A stretch of DNA of 64,000 bases from Bradysia coprophila (Eukaryota > Arthropoda > Insecta > Diptera > Sciaridae). The notes under the pieces are model-generated. The model saw nothing but the letters and a program-made list of their open reading frames with translations, made no database searches and was not told the origin of the DNA. Shown piece by piece: positions 1 through 11,444 of the stretch. Both the position numbers and the translations under genes were made by a program. The stretch covers positions 124,001-188,000 of the forward strand of contig NW_023503371.1 in assembly GCF_014529535.1 (NCBI RefSeq). Direction: 5' to 3'. Position 1 is the stretch's first letter. Each line of letters starts with the position of its first letter.

Positions 1-612
1 TGAACAAAGCCAACCTCAATTTCGTGTGGTTGTTTATTATTTTAATGTATCACTCACTCAGATATTTCGAATTCTTCAGGACAATGTGGTTATTGTGACC
101 CCATGTTAGTACAGAGGTCGTCAAGCAAGTATAGACAGTAGAGATGAGCGATTCAATGTTTGTATATAGTTACACCCGACCCACTTCGCTGGTACTACAT
201 ATACTCAACACAGTTTGGGAGACTACATACACTTGACTTCGTTCGGTGAGACTATATACTCAACCCCAAAATAACAAATTCTACGAAATCTGAAACTCTG
301 GCATACCAATTAAGATGGGTCGAGTTTTACACTTTATTTTATTTTAATATGCCTGACGCCCGGTTGCATTCGGGATGGTCCAAAAAATATTTTATGGAAG
401 AAACTTTTGCCTCAAGAACGATTTTTAATTTTCGGGATAGTAGAGTTATTTTGTACTTCACACGCTTGTATAAGGAGTGTAAATAAATCGAATTACAAAA
501 AAAGAGTCAGGTTGATTTCTCTGGCATGTGTGAGTTGTAACCATTATTGGAGTTAATAGATGAAAAATGTGACTTTACCTGCCTAGAAAAATAATTTCCC
601 ACCTATCCCTTC

Positions 613-785
613 TAGTGCATTTTTGTTTATCTCGGTATATACGTTCTTGGCAGATAAAAAAGTGTATGTGCCTCTTGCCAAAATTGTTTTTTTGACGTGT
701 AGTCATTACAGTTATCGCCTTCGGCTCGACCAGTAATGCCCACACGTCTCGATGACAACTTTGGCAAGAGGCGCATAATCTTATA
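613..785. repeat. foldback hairpin, family H1, with C(TTCG)G loop
   Basis: Two arms near 668-700 and 745-775 (TGCCTCTTGCCA... and its complement) pair around a loop containing GCCTTCGGC. The same arms, loop and left flank (TTTGTTTATCTCGGTATAT) recur at 34821-35240, so this is a dispersed repeat family and not a one-off palindrome. It looks like a non-autonomous foldback or MITE. No target duplication could be assigned. Confidence 0.7.
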
Positions 786-880
786 TTAAAATGGCACTAG
801 CATGTTGGAGATCGAGGACTCCATTCGGACCATGACTTTACGACAAAATTGTTTGGCTTTCTTTGCGAATAAAATATCAT

Positions 881-1092
881 AACCTGTTACTGACGGCAAG
901 CATATGACCAGTATTATTATCGGGTCTATTGCTATCAAGGTATTTTTAATAGCTTAAAATTTCAAATCTTGTACTTCAATCTTTGTATCATGCATTTTAC
1001 TATATAAAGGACCATACACCACATTACCCAGAGCTTGTCATTATTTTTGTCGTAGTTGTCGATAACAGATGAATAGCCGTATATTGTAGGAT
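881..1092 (+). repeat. short TIR repeat with TATA-like box (family T), copy 1
   Basis: The ends resemble AACCTGTTACAGACGG and its complement. Inside, TATATAAAGG is followed by CAGAGCTTGTCATT and then GTCGATAACAGATGA. Related copies lie at 5985-6074, 29985-30120 (inverted), 41152-41358 and 56344-56440 (inverted). It carries no ORF. It is probably a MITE; the conserved TATA box and downstream block could equally be a transplanted core promoter. Confidence 0.65.
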
Positions 1093-2570
1093 TAACGTAT
1101 AAAGTCGGGGTCACAGTCATGACCTATAAAGCCATGTGTATACTTAAATATATGTGAAATTGCTCCTTGGGTGATTGCTTCTTTCACCCAAATTTCTTTC
1201 AGCGAGTTCAAATTATGGTATTTGTGAATATGGATGCCAGGCCCAGGATCTTCAATACCATAAAAAAATCATAATTGATAACATATAAAAACCGTACGTA
1301 ACAAGTTAACATGCAAATACTGTCACGAAATAGTTATTTGTTCTCTGATAGCACAAAATTGAAATTATAGTGAGGGCCACATGTCACACTAGAAAATGAA
1401 ATTTCTTACTTTTTTCCTAGATCAACACAACGTTTTTCACAACCAAGGCTATTCACTAACCATTTTTTTCCCACTCAAAACGTGATAAGAAAATGAGGTT
1501 TTGTTGAAACTTTGTTTGATGATAGTATGGACTTTTTCTCCCCTCTTGTTTTGACAGGGTAGAAAATAGAAATTTTCTCTCTCGAACATTTGTTTGTGTT
1601 TGAAAGAATGATGTAACGAATTAATGTTTTTGTTTCGTGGAGAAAAAAAAAGTTACAACAAATAACTATGCATAACTGACAATCATAATAGGACAGACTA
1701 TTGAGCCATGGATGTCGACCAAAAAAAGTAGCTTTTTGCTCAATGCTTTTAATGACCGGAATACTTTATGAAAACCTACAACAGTTATTTGTTAACCAAG
1801 GGGAGAAAATAGGAGAGTTCACCAAGAGACTTCGCTCAACGTGGAATTTCAATTTCTCAACGTGGAAAAAACAACGTTTTTTATGCTTGTGTTTTGCGAA
1901 AATCCGAATTTTTTAAGAAAATCAATAAATAGCGTGTTTTGGTATTCGGCTGTTTTAGGTGAGAAATGATCATTTTCTCACCCAATATGGCTACCATTTT
2001 AGGAGATAAAATTGTTATTTTCTCACCTAAAATGGCACCTTTCAGAATAACAACGAAACGACATTTTCACAACGCTTCGTAGTGAACAAAATAAGGATTT
2101 CGCATCGCTAGCATGAAAAATAATTATATAATCGGAATCATTCACCATGAAACAATTGGCAAGGGAATGTATTTAAATTAACGGCAAGTGAATGGGACAA
2201 AGCATTAATATTTAATTTCAATACATATAATAGCTCCGGCCTATCGCGACATCTTGCAATGAGTGCATGTTAATGCAACAAATATTTGATTAATATCATT
2301 CTATTTTATAATAGAAATAATTGACTAGACCTCCTAGATATAGTTTTAATATACCCACCACTGAGCAACAGTTATGAAGAATGGGTGATTTTTTTGTTGT
2401 TAAATTTCATTTACTTTTTCAAAGCCGGTTATGCCATAAAGCCACAAAAAACACAAGACCCTTGCTAATAAATTGGTGTTCAGGGTGTTATCCATTAACG
2501 TCATTTTGAAATATACTTCGTGTTTTATCGATCTGTGCGATAAAATTCAACTAACTTCTCATTTGACAAA

Positions 2571-5281
2571 ATGAAGTTGAGCTCGACTATTTGTGTAGTG
2601 ATAGTATTTCTTTACCTGAAGCTGCCTGTCAATCGTTCGATAAGATTACCTGAGCAATGGAACTGTGAAGACAAAACAACGTTGTCGTGGCTATGGAATC
2701 TAAGAAACAACGACCGCTGTGCCACCATTATCATTCAATCAATATTTGTTCCGAAATGTGTTTTCCAACAAATGATTAACTCGAAGTTCGTACTGAAAAC
2801 GTATGACTTAGACACGCTCAAGTCGCGGAACATTCTTGCCGATCCACCCATGAATTGTGACAATTTTTTCCTTTTTGTACGGAATTTCGACGACATTATC
2901 GAGCTACTTAAACCGACTCACACCAGACGATTCATACCGTTTTCTCAACTATTTATTCTGATCGCCGAAACCAGGAGCATTACATTTGATGCGACGATGC
3001 TGAATTACATCTACGAAAGTGGAATTTTCGTATTTTTGATTGAAAATACATATTTGTCGTCCAATACGTTTCGTTATCTAAGTCTTCAGAATGTTCTGAC
3101 TGGAGAAACGTTAAACATAACCAACTCTAACCGAAATGATGCCATTCGCTACTTTGGATCTTATAAAAAGCACAAGTTCTTCGACGTGGCGTACAAGGAG
3201 AAAGTCTTTCGCGTCAGTCTATTCAAATGTGCTCCGTACATAATTTACTTACCAGATGGCACCTTTGATGGTATTCAATATCGTATGCTTCAAGAAATAG
3301 CAAAAACTTGGAAGATTGAACACAGGAAATGTGATTTCTCAAGCACCGTAAGTCTGCCATGGAAAGAAGTGCTGAACAATGTCAATGATGACCACAGCGA
3401 CTTAGCAATGTGCTCCATATGGATGGATCAACCACGCCCCAAATATGATACGAGCACTTATTTTGACTTACAATGTGGAACATTCTTAGTACCAACACCA
3501 AAGGCACTTAATCCTGCTGCGTATCTGTACTTGTCACTTAATTCAAACGATTGGTGTGGTTTCGGAGTGAGTTTGATTACTATGACAATATGCTTCACAA
3601 TGTTCACGAAAGTAGGCCGAAGGCTGAATGATTCATGGAAAGACTACGTGTACAATGACTTAACTCGATCATTGATTGACGCGCTCAATATAGTAACAAA
3701 TCAAGGACTTGCTAAATTTCCAGGTGAAAACATAATGCGGATTTTAGTGAATAGGTTCGAATTTCCTAAAATTATTCGTGTTCCTTGATGTGAAATATTT
3801 ACTCACTTTAGTTGGCTGATCGTCAGTTTTATCGTTGGTGTTGGATACAGTACAATTTACAGCTTCCTGAACAAGCCAGTGTTTTCCAAGTCAATAGATA
3901 CTCTGGAGCAACTCGTTGAAAGCAGTAAATATCGAAGAAACAAAAATTAGATCGAGTGCCCGAGCAATAAACAAGATTTGGGGATTCCGGTTTAATGCTT
4001 TATATGGTATATAGGGTGTAAATTGTTGTATTGTGCATGAGATCGTTTAAACATTTGGAAAATTGTTTGTGGACTCGGTTTGACAAAAATGATGTTGATT
4101 CATAATTGTTCAGCAAAAAGTGTCTCAGTTTATTTCATCAATACCAAGTATTGTCTTTAATTTCGTTGGAAAATGGTACGGGATTAATTCCCTTTACATG
4201 GTTATTGCTTTTGCACGGTTACAAGTATGTAAAATATCTTACGAATTACTTGTAAGTTATTGTTTTGGCTTGTGTGATTACTCCACTCGCCTTCGGCTCG
4301 TTTCGCAAAGCTCACACTTGTCAAAACAATGAACTTACAAGCAAAGGACGTAATATACAATAACATAAACGTTGTGCAATATAACACTGCAAAACTATAC
4401 CGAATCACCGAAGTTTTATTAATTCCAGACCTTGTCGTTTTCGTGAACAACAAAAACTTTTCAAAAGACTTGATTGCAACTGGCTCAGAAAGTAACATTC
4501 GATTAGCAAAACATGTAATTTTCGACAACGATACTCATAGGACCATTCGAATTAAGCGAATTGACCAGCAGGCACTATTCGTGAAGGTCGTGTTGGAAAA
4601 GTATATGGGTGAAATAGATAATATGACTGATCCCCAGTATAGATTGCGATTGATGAAATCGTGCATCTATAATCATTACACTGCTCTCGTACTTAAAAAG
4701 TACTCGATGTATACTCAACATATTAATGAGAGGATACTCTGGTAAGTATATGAAACATGATGGCTTGTTATTCGGAATTTAAATTCTTCAAAATTATGGA
4801 AATTCTTAAATTTGAGAATTTTAGGAATTTCAATTTTTTTTGGAATTTATTTTCAAAATTTTTAAAAATCTTAATTTGATAAATTCTTAAAATTCCTTAC
4901 AATTTTTGATGATTCCAAAAAATTCGTAAAAATTACTTTCTAAGTCTAATAAGTTCTTAAGATTCTTAAGCATTTCCGAAAAAATTCCGATTAACAAGTC
5001 CTCAAAGCCCGGAGCTCTCGTGTCACTCTCGAAGTTGTTTTGTTTTCAGGCTACAGGAGAGTGGCATATTTTCACATTGGATACTATCTCTGCAGGGTGT
5101 AGAAAGCCACTACATGAGACCATATTTTGAAGTGTCTGATGCAGTAAAAAGTGAACCAAAACAGTTCTCAATTAAAAATTTGAGCGGAGCATTTTTGTTA
5201 CTATTGGTAGGATTGTGTGCTGCTTCATTGGCGTATATTGCAGAGAGCAGTTATTTTCATTATAAAAATTCGATCAAATAG
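2571..5281 (+). pseudogene. ionotropic receptor, tandem copy 1, with premature stop
   Basis: This is the upstream member of a tandem pair of divergent ionotropic receptors (ligand-gated cation channels of the iGluR fold, used in insect chemosensation). Exon 1 (2571-3924) has a signal peptide (first about 22 residues), a ligand-binding S1 region and TM1 (around DWCGFGVSLITM). Exon 2 (about 4414-4741) encodes S2 and exon 3 (5050-5281) encodes TM3. A TGA at 3786-3788 replaces the TTA leucine codon found in copy 2, cutting the protein at residue 405, before TM2 and the rest of the channel. The frame is open again after this stop and the splice sites downstream look usable (CTCTG|GTAAGT; TTTTCAG|G), so the inactivation looks recent. 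Exon 1 is nearly identical to copy 2; exons 2-3 are clearly more diverged. A stop-codon readthrough pseudo-pseudogene, as known for some Drosophila IRs, cannot be excluded. The start matches that of copy 2 (CAAAATGAAGTTGAGC). Confidence 0.8.
4227..4345. repeat. foldback hairpin in intron 1 of IR copy 1, C(TTCG)G loop
   Basis: Arms of about 29 bp (CTTGTAAGTTATTGTTTTGG... and its complement ending CTTACAAG) surround a loop with CGCCTTCGGCTCG. The stem differs from family H1 but the loop is shared. The apparent ATG at 4329 upstream of the S2 exon lies inside this repeat and is therefore not a real start codon. Confidence 0.75.
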
Positions 5282-5984
5282 GTTAGGATAGTGAAACAAA
5301 ATTTTTATCTTACATTTAACGCCAATATAGCGTTTAATTATGAGGTAAATTTAGCGAATTTTATCAATTTTTTCTTCAATTCATAAATAAACGTTTTCTC
5401 GAGTTAATGGATTTTTAAAAAAAAACTTATTTGCAAAAATATCCCATGCCCGAGTTATTTTTGTCGAGCTCATATGCGAAGTGTATTTTTCTGTGAATTT
5501 TTCCACATCCGTATTTTGATTGTAGCTCGACAACGAATTGTTAAGCTTTTTCCGCACACAGTGTTATTCTGCGGAAAGGTAATGTAAATAGCACGAAAAC
5601 GAATAATACAATAAGCTTGGATGTGACCAGGGAATTAAGTATTTCAAAATTGAATGAACAACCCAATGGGACAAAAACCATTCACAATTCATTGCAACCG
5701 AAATTACTTTCTATTACACGGGGAAGCTTTAAGCAGATTTAATCACGAGCTTTTATTTTGTACAGCCCTTACGTACAGCCCGAAACAACTTATTTGATTA
5801 AATTTTGTCACTCATACGAAGTGAAATGAAATTGGTTACACATGTCACTGACATTTCTGGATGCTCGTACGATTAATCTGTCACAAGCATATTAACAGTT
5901 TTACTATTCAAACTATTACTTCGTTTGATCGAAGATTTTCAGAGATTCGTTTCAGAAATCTTTTACTTCATTTGTTTTGAACAT

Positions 5985-6074
5985 GCTTTTTGCTATATAA
6001 GACCGGAATGTCAGAGCTTGTCGTTTATTCTTGCTGTCGTTGTGGATAACAGATGACAGCCGTCTGCAACAGGT
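5985..6074 (+). repeat. TIR repeat family T, copy 2 (3' half)
   Basis: It contains TGCTATATAAGACC, then CAGAGCTTGTCGTT, then ATAACAGATGACAGCCGTCTG and ends in CAACAGG. This matches the right half of the 881-1092 element. The left half is unrecognisable. Confidence 0.6.
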
Positions 6075-6352
6075 TTAAAGTCTTTAATGTTTGCTATAAA
6101 TAAAATAGCTATGGAAATTCGAAAGAAAATTGATTGACGAAGGTGTGAAGTGAATTAGTAATAGGATGTATAGTAAGTGAAGCTGGAACTTCTGTTATAT
6201 TGATTAAGATGTTAAAAGTAAAGTAAAATGTCTATGTTCCAAAGACATTCTCTGAAAATCTCCTTTAGGGATGTTCATAATGAAAATTTAAAGTACTGCA
6301 ATTTCCTTTCTAATGACATCCCACAAGACCTTTTACGTTTCATGTATCTGGA

Positions 6353-6416
6353 GAAATTTTATCAGAAAAGTGCTGCTTTCGGTTTTTGATCACCTTCCAC
6401 CAGACATACAAACGTT
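6353..6416. repeat. fragment of GAGGGATTC foldback family
   Basis: The sequence GAGAAATTTTATCAGAAAAG...TTTTTGATCACCTTCCACCAG matches the inner arm of the foldbacks at 13141-15632 and 35841-39759 with a few differences. It is an old fragment without terminal repeats. Confidence 0.55.
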
Positions 6417-6712
6417 GAGGACATTTTTGGTAGTGGTTTGGAAATTTGTTGTCATCAAAATTGAATCTTAAATGCCTCGACTCCCTTAGCACTTTCCGGC
6501 GTGGCTAAAGTGCCTGCTCGAGCATTATCCCCTAAGTGTTAACGATCAACGTAACACAAAGCACAAATTATTGGAAAAACAAATGAAACAGTTGACAATC
6601 AATTCGAGTTCTGATTGTTTTCAATCACTTTAACTCGATCTGAGATAAAAAAAAATATTGGAAAATGAAAATTTATACCTCAACTACCGTTCATTTCTTC
6701 AGTATTGACAAA

Positions 6713-9700
6713 ATGAAGTTGAGCTTGACTATTTGTGCAGCGATAACGTTTCTATACCTGAAGCTACCTGTCAATTGTTCGATACAATTACCTGAACACT
6801 GGATCTGTGAAGATAAGCCAACGCTGCATTGGCTATGGAATCTAAGAAACAACGACCGTTGTGCCACCATTATCATTCAATCAATATTTGTTCCGAAATG
6901 TGTTTTCCAACAAATGATTAACTCGAAGTTCGTACTGAAAACGTATGACTTAGACACGCTCAAGTCGCGGAACATTCTTGCCATTCCACCCACGAATTGT
7001 GACAATTTTTTCTTTGTACGGAATTTCGACGACATTATCGAGCTACTTAAACCGACTCACACCAGACGATTCATACCGTTTTCTCAACTATTTATTCTGA
7101 TCGCCGAAACCAGGAGCATTACATTTGATGCGACGATGCTGAATTACATCTACGAAAGTGGAATTTTCGTATTTTTGGTTGAAAATACATATTTGTCGTC
7201 CAATACGTTTCGTTATCTAAGTCTTCAAAATGTTCTGACTGGAGAAACGTTAAACACAACCAACTCTAACCGAAATGATGCCATTCGCTACTTTGGATCT
7301 TATAAAAAGCACAAGTTCTTCGACGTGGCGTACAAGGAGAAAGTCTTTCGCGTCAGTCTATTCAAATGTGCTCCGTACATAATTTACTTACCAGATGGCA
7401 CCTTTGATGGTATTCAATATCGTATGCTTCAAGAAATAGCAAAAACTTGGAAGATTGAACATAGGAAATGCGATTTCTCAAGCACTGTAAGCCAGCCATG
7501 GATGGAATTGTTAAAGAATGTTGACGAAGATATCAGCGACTTAGCAATGTGCTCCATATGGATGGAATATCTAGGCCGTAAACATGATATGAGCTCGTAC
7601 TTTGACTTACAATGCGGAACATTCTTAGTACCAAAACCGAGGGCACTTAATCCTGCTGCGTATCTGTACTTGTCACTTAATTCAAACGATTGGTGTGGTT
7701 TCGGTGTGAGTTTGATTACTATGACAATATGCTTCACAATGTTCACGAAAATAGGCCGAAGGCTGAATGATTCATGGAAAGACTACGTGTACAATGACTT
7801 AACTCGATCATTGATTGACGCGCTCAATATAGTAACAAATCATGGACTTGCTAAATTTCCAGGTGAAAACATAATGCGGATTTTAGTGAATAGGTTCGAA
7901 TTTCCTTACATTTTTCGTGTTACTTTATGTGGAATATTTCCTTACTTTAGTTGGCTGATCGTCAGTTTTATCATTGGTGTTGGATATAGTACAGGATTTA
8001 CCAGCTTCCTGAACCGGCCAGTGTTTTCCGAGTCAATAGATACTCTGGAGCAACTCGTTGAAAGCAGTAAATATAATTTTAACTTCGTCTATCTCCCGAC
8101 TCATTCATAAAGATCTCCCACACGAAGAGGGGATCACAAGGGGTCACAATTCACAATGTGCACACTTTTCGTAAATACGGGAAATCTCGGGCTGTACGCA
8201 CAGTCACTAGGAATCCTGTTTAATTTTAGAGATATTAGCGACAGAAATGTTTTACGAAGAAAATCTTTTAAGAATTCAACGCGCTAATAGTAAAGATCTG
8301 TGTACATTGTCGGCAATGGTAATGAAGTGAACAAACATATTTATCTGTTTATATTGTCAATAGTACCGTATATCCAATTTTGTTGAAGTAAATGTATACC
8401 GAAAGACCATCATCCCCATAAAATGAATTAGTATGTTGTCCGAGTGTTTCACCGGTGTAGTTGCTGTTACTGTTGTTATAACGTTATTGTAACCGGTGTC
8501 GGATTAGAATAGCTGAATTGCCGATTCTTTATATAAGGCTTCCAGCAATTCAAGACGCTTGGACTCGCCTAAGATTTCAAATTCCAATATCTCGCCTATA
8601 TTAAGTCCTTTGTACGGTGGAGTGTCCACAGGTTTCCAATTGAACGAATTAAAGTCCAAATTTAAAACATTCGAATTAGGATCACCGGTTGTCGCAAACG
8701 AAGTAATTAAATTTACCTAGGAAGAGTTACGATCAGAATTGCTTTCTATTCGCATTAAAGTTGCTTATCTCAAATTTACAAATCTGATGATGCTGAGAAA
8801 TTCGATGGAGTCGCGACTGGGAACATCACCCTGAATATTCTTCCACAGATAACTTAGTTCGTCAGCATGAACAACGCCTTTACTACCTAAACCGAACCAT
8901 CGGTTGCGATAATGGTTTTGAGTCGGCGAATCAACAGCGAAACGATAGAAGAACGTACGCCCTTTTCCACTGCTATTCTGTCGCGAATGGACAAAACGTT
9001 GCATGGCCATCCAACGGAATTGGTCCCCGTTGAACTGAAAGTCATGTTTCAATAGACATTTTACTTTTTTTGTAGGTGCCAAAATTTACCGTTTTGTATG
9101 CCTCGTATTCGGTTGGGAAGAGTTTAAGATAAAAATCTTTCAAGCGAGTCGCATACTCTTTTAAAGTTTTATCGTTCACTTTAAGTTTTAAGTCCGATGG
9201 AATGATTGATTCGTAGTTTGGGTCACTTTCAAATTTCGATTCAGTACAATATCCTTCGTCAGCCGTACCACCCAACATTAAATCTATATCATTACTCCAA
9301 GCACTTTTCAACAAGTTCATTGGTTCATGCAACATAAAAGCAGTACTAGTTTCATAGGGTTCTATGCATGGACCAAATGTATATGGAACGTATTCGCAGG
9401 GACCATTTAAGTTAAATTGTGCTTCAGCCATAGCAATAGCATCAGCTTTCTCTAAGTATTCCAACACATCACTCTCGCTATGTCCATCGAATCCAAGGTG
9501 TCTAGCCAATTTAAGAGCGTAATCATTATCCAACATACAGCTTTCCGGTGCAACAGGAGATCCTGACATCACCAATGCCCGGTTAAATAATCCACGTGAA
9601 CTCTCTGCTAAACAATGAAGGCTAACGCATGTTGCCCCCGAACTGTGCCCGAACAGGGTACAATTATTCGGATCGCCGCCGAAATTACTGATATTATCCT

Positions 9701-11444
9701 TGACGAATTTCATAGCTAGTTGCTGATCCTTCAGGCCAGCATTGCCGGGTATATTAAGGGATTTGTCTTGCAAAGTTAAAAAACCAAGTGGACCAAGACG
9801 ATAGTTAATTGTTACCAGAACTACATCCGACATCAAAATGTAATCAGGACTGTAAGAATTCAGCGTACTTGAACCTGTACAATGTCCCCCTCCATGAATA
9901 TACACCATAACCGGACAAGGTTTCTTTGGATTTAAGTTTTTTGTGAATATGTTCAAGTATAAACAGTCATCCGATCCAACAAACTGCTTGATGACATTAT
10001 TTTTGCCAGCACACGCTGACTTCTCTTCGTTCCCATCAAGAATATTCTCACCCCATGGAGACGGTGGCAGCGGTGACTGAAGTGAAACAAATCAAAATAT
10101 CACTTTTGTACCACAACAGGCCGGTGGTATGGATCAAACCTTGAACCGTAGATTACCAACAGGTGGTGTAGCGTATGGAATGCCCAAAAATCGAATGTAT
10201 GGGATGTCTACAAGAGACATCTGTGAGAAGCCTCTGACCTTCCCATATTCCGTTTTTACGATATAGTTGTTATCCATCACGCCGAAATACTGACTGTAAT
10301 CGAGATATTGTTAAGCTCTTGGGTCTGCCGCGATAAGATTAAATGTATAGTCAGTGTTTTGATACGGTGTCCAAATAAAGCGAAAAATAATTATTGAATT
10401 TTGATATAAAGCAACGCACTGCGTTGTATACAGCCAATTATAATGTCAACGTTCGTAAAATTGATTTTTGATGTTCTTGTGTTTGTTTATCAAGCTGGTC
10501 AATTTAGACATTACCTGCACAAGTGATTGAAAAAGATACATACAGCAAACATCAGTGAAATTTGGACATGGAATTGCATCATCTGTTTTTCATCTGGTTC
10601 ATGACTCATAAAAACAAAACTGTCTTTGTATGGTTTCACCACTACCACGGTCGTTCGTGTAACTATATATCCGTATAAAGACGTGTAATCACTCTTGTTT
10701 GTAAGAATGAACCGCCTGAAAAACAGCTGACGCATATTCATATCTAATTTTCATTGACTTCCACTGTAAGACTATATTCTAAATATCGTACAATAGTCGA
10801 TGAGACCGAACGAATTTTTGTTGATTACATTCCAGATCTTACCGTTTTTGCAAAACACAAACACTTTGCACCGGGTTTGATTGCATCGGGTTCAGAAATT
10901 AACATTCAATTGGCAAAACATGTCATTTTTGACAACGACACTGATAAGACCATTCGAGTTAAGCGCATCGACAAGCAAGCAGTATTCGTAAAGGTTGTAT
11001 TGGGAAAGTACTTGGGTGAAATAACTAATTGGACCGATCCGAAGTACAGATTGCGATTAATGAAGTCGTGCATTTTCAATCATTACACAATTGTTGTACT
11101 TAAAAAGTACTCGATGTATACACAACACGTAAATGAAAGGATACGATGGTACGGAATCATAAAATTAAACTATCATCTCACATTCTCTATAGTTTAAATA
11201 TTTCTTCAGGCTAAAGGAGAGCGGTATAATTTCACATTGGATGTTATCTTTGGAAGGCATCAACAACACCACGTACTCACGACCATATTTCAGATTCTCT
11301 GATACACTAAGGCACGAACCGAAGAGGCTATCAACTGAAAATTTGGGTGGGGCGTTTATGTTGCTATTTGTAGGATTGGGTGTTGCTCTGATGATGCATA
11401 TTTCAGAGAGAATTTATTTTTATCTAAAGAAATGTAGCACTTAG
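6713..11444 (+). CDS. ionotropic receptor, tandem copy 2 (three exons, intact)
   Basis: Predicted divergent ionotropic receptor, a membrane cation channel for chemosensory ligands. Exons: 6713-8066, 10797-11148 and 11210-11444, giving 646 aa with consistent phases. Borders are GAAAGCA|GTAAAT...CAATAG|TCGATG and CGATG|GTACGG...TTCTTCAG|GCTAAA. The signal peptide is the first about 22 residues (MKLSLTICAAITFLYL). S1 follows, then TM1 near residues 327-345, the pore/TM2 segment near 398-432 (FSWLIVSFIIGVGYSTG), S2 in exon 2, and TM3 near 615-640 (GGAFMLLFVGLGVALMM). I chose the ATG at 6713 over 6665 because copy 1 starts at the equivalent codon and it begins the hydrophobic signal. Intron 1 is 2.7 kb and holds an antisense carboxylesterase. 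The ligand is unknown and the exact orthologue was not determined. Confidence 0.82.
8067..8503. other. IR copy 2 intron 1, stretch before the esterase 3' end
   Basis: No exon is seen. On the plus strand the IR reading frame runs open to a TAA at 8108-8110, but homology to copy 1 ends at 8066-8075, exactly at the GTAAAT donor. The remaining bases are AT-rich intron and the esterase 3' flank. Confidence 0.5.
8504..10277 (-). CDS. carboxylesterase (alpha-esterase type), one frameshift
   Basis: Predicted cytosolic serine carboxylesterase hydrolysing carboxylic esters; there is no signal peptide. Exons on the minus strand: 10277-10140, 10076-8780 and 8716-8504, with two 63-bp introns (CAAG|GTTTGA...CAG|TCACCG; GATTT|GTAAAT...CCTAG|GTAAAT). 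The total is about 549 aa, usual for the family. The oxyanion-hole motif YIHGGGH, nucleophile FGHSSGA, acidic GGTADEG and histidine GVVHADELSY are all present, and the C-terminus PPYKGLNIG..LEF is typical. The reading frame breaks at a run of seven A (T7 at 9065-9071 on the plus strand). A run of six would restore it, so this is either a sequencing or assembly error or a recent mutation. It lies wholly inside intron 1 of IR copy 2, in antisense orientation. It resembles insect alpha-esterase cluster members, but substrate specificity cannot be read from the sequence. Confidence 0.85.
10278..10796. other. IR copy 2 intron 1, esterase 5' flank
   Basis: This is the presumed promoter region of the antisense esterase plus the end of the IR intron. 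No TATA box or other clear element was found. Open frames here are short and unsupported. Confidence 0.45.

Larger units (their letters stand above)
1..2570. other. gene-free AT-rich spacer with short repeats
   Basis: I see no convincing coding exon here. It holds a TTCG-loop hairpin repeat (613-785), a TIR repeat with a TATA-like box (881-1092), and an inverted pair of the 13-mer ATAGTTATTTGTT near 1330 and 1667 that makes a loose 340-bp foldback. Near 1950-2040 there is a partly palindromic stretch built from TTTTCTCACC/GGTGAGAAA motifs. The only open frame above 60 codons (1701-1916) has no recognisable features and lies in this foldback DNA. Confidence 0.6.
5282..6712. other. spacer between the two IR copies
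   Basis: No coding exon is recognisable. It contains a fragment of the TATA-bearing TIR repeat (5985-6074) and a short fragment of the large foldback family (6353-6416). Confidence 0.55.

Noticed and set aside
4329-4413. ATG at 4329 as the start of a separate protein
   Set aside because: The ATG lies in a foldback repeat; the rest of the frame is the S2 exon of the IR gene.
6665-6712. Upstream ATG for IR copy 2
   Set aside because: It would add 16 residues ahead of a normal signal peptide; copy 1 has no equivalent.
9072-9098. A 26-bp intron in place of the esterase frameshift
   Set aside because: GTAAAT is present, but the intron would be far shorter than any other here and its acceptor lacks a pyrimidine tract; a one-base indel in A7 is simpler.
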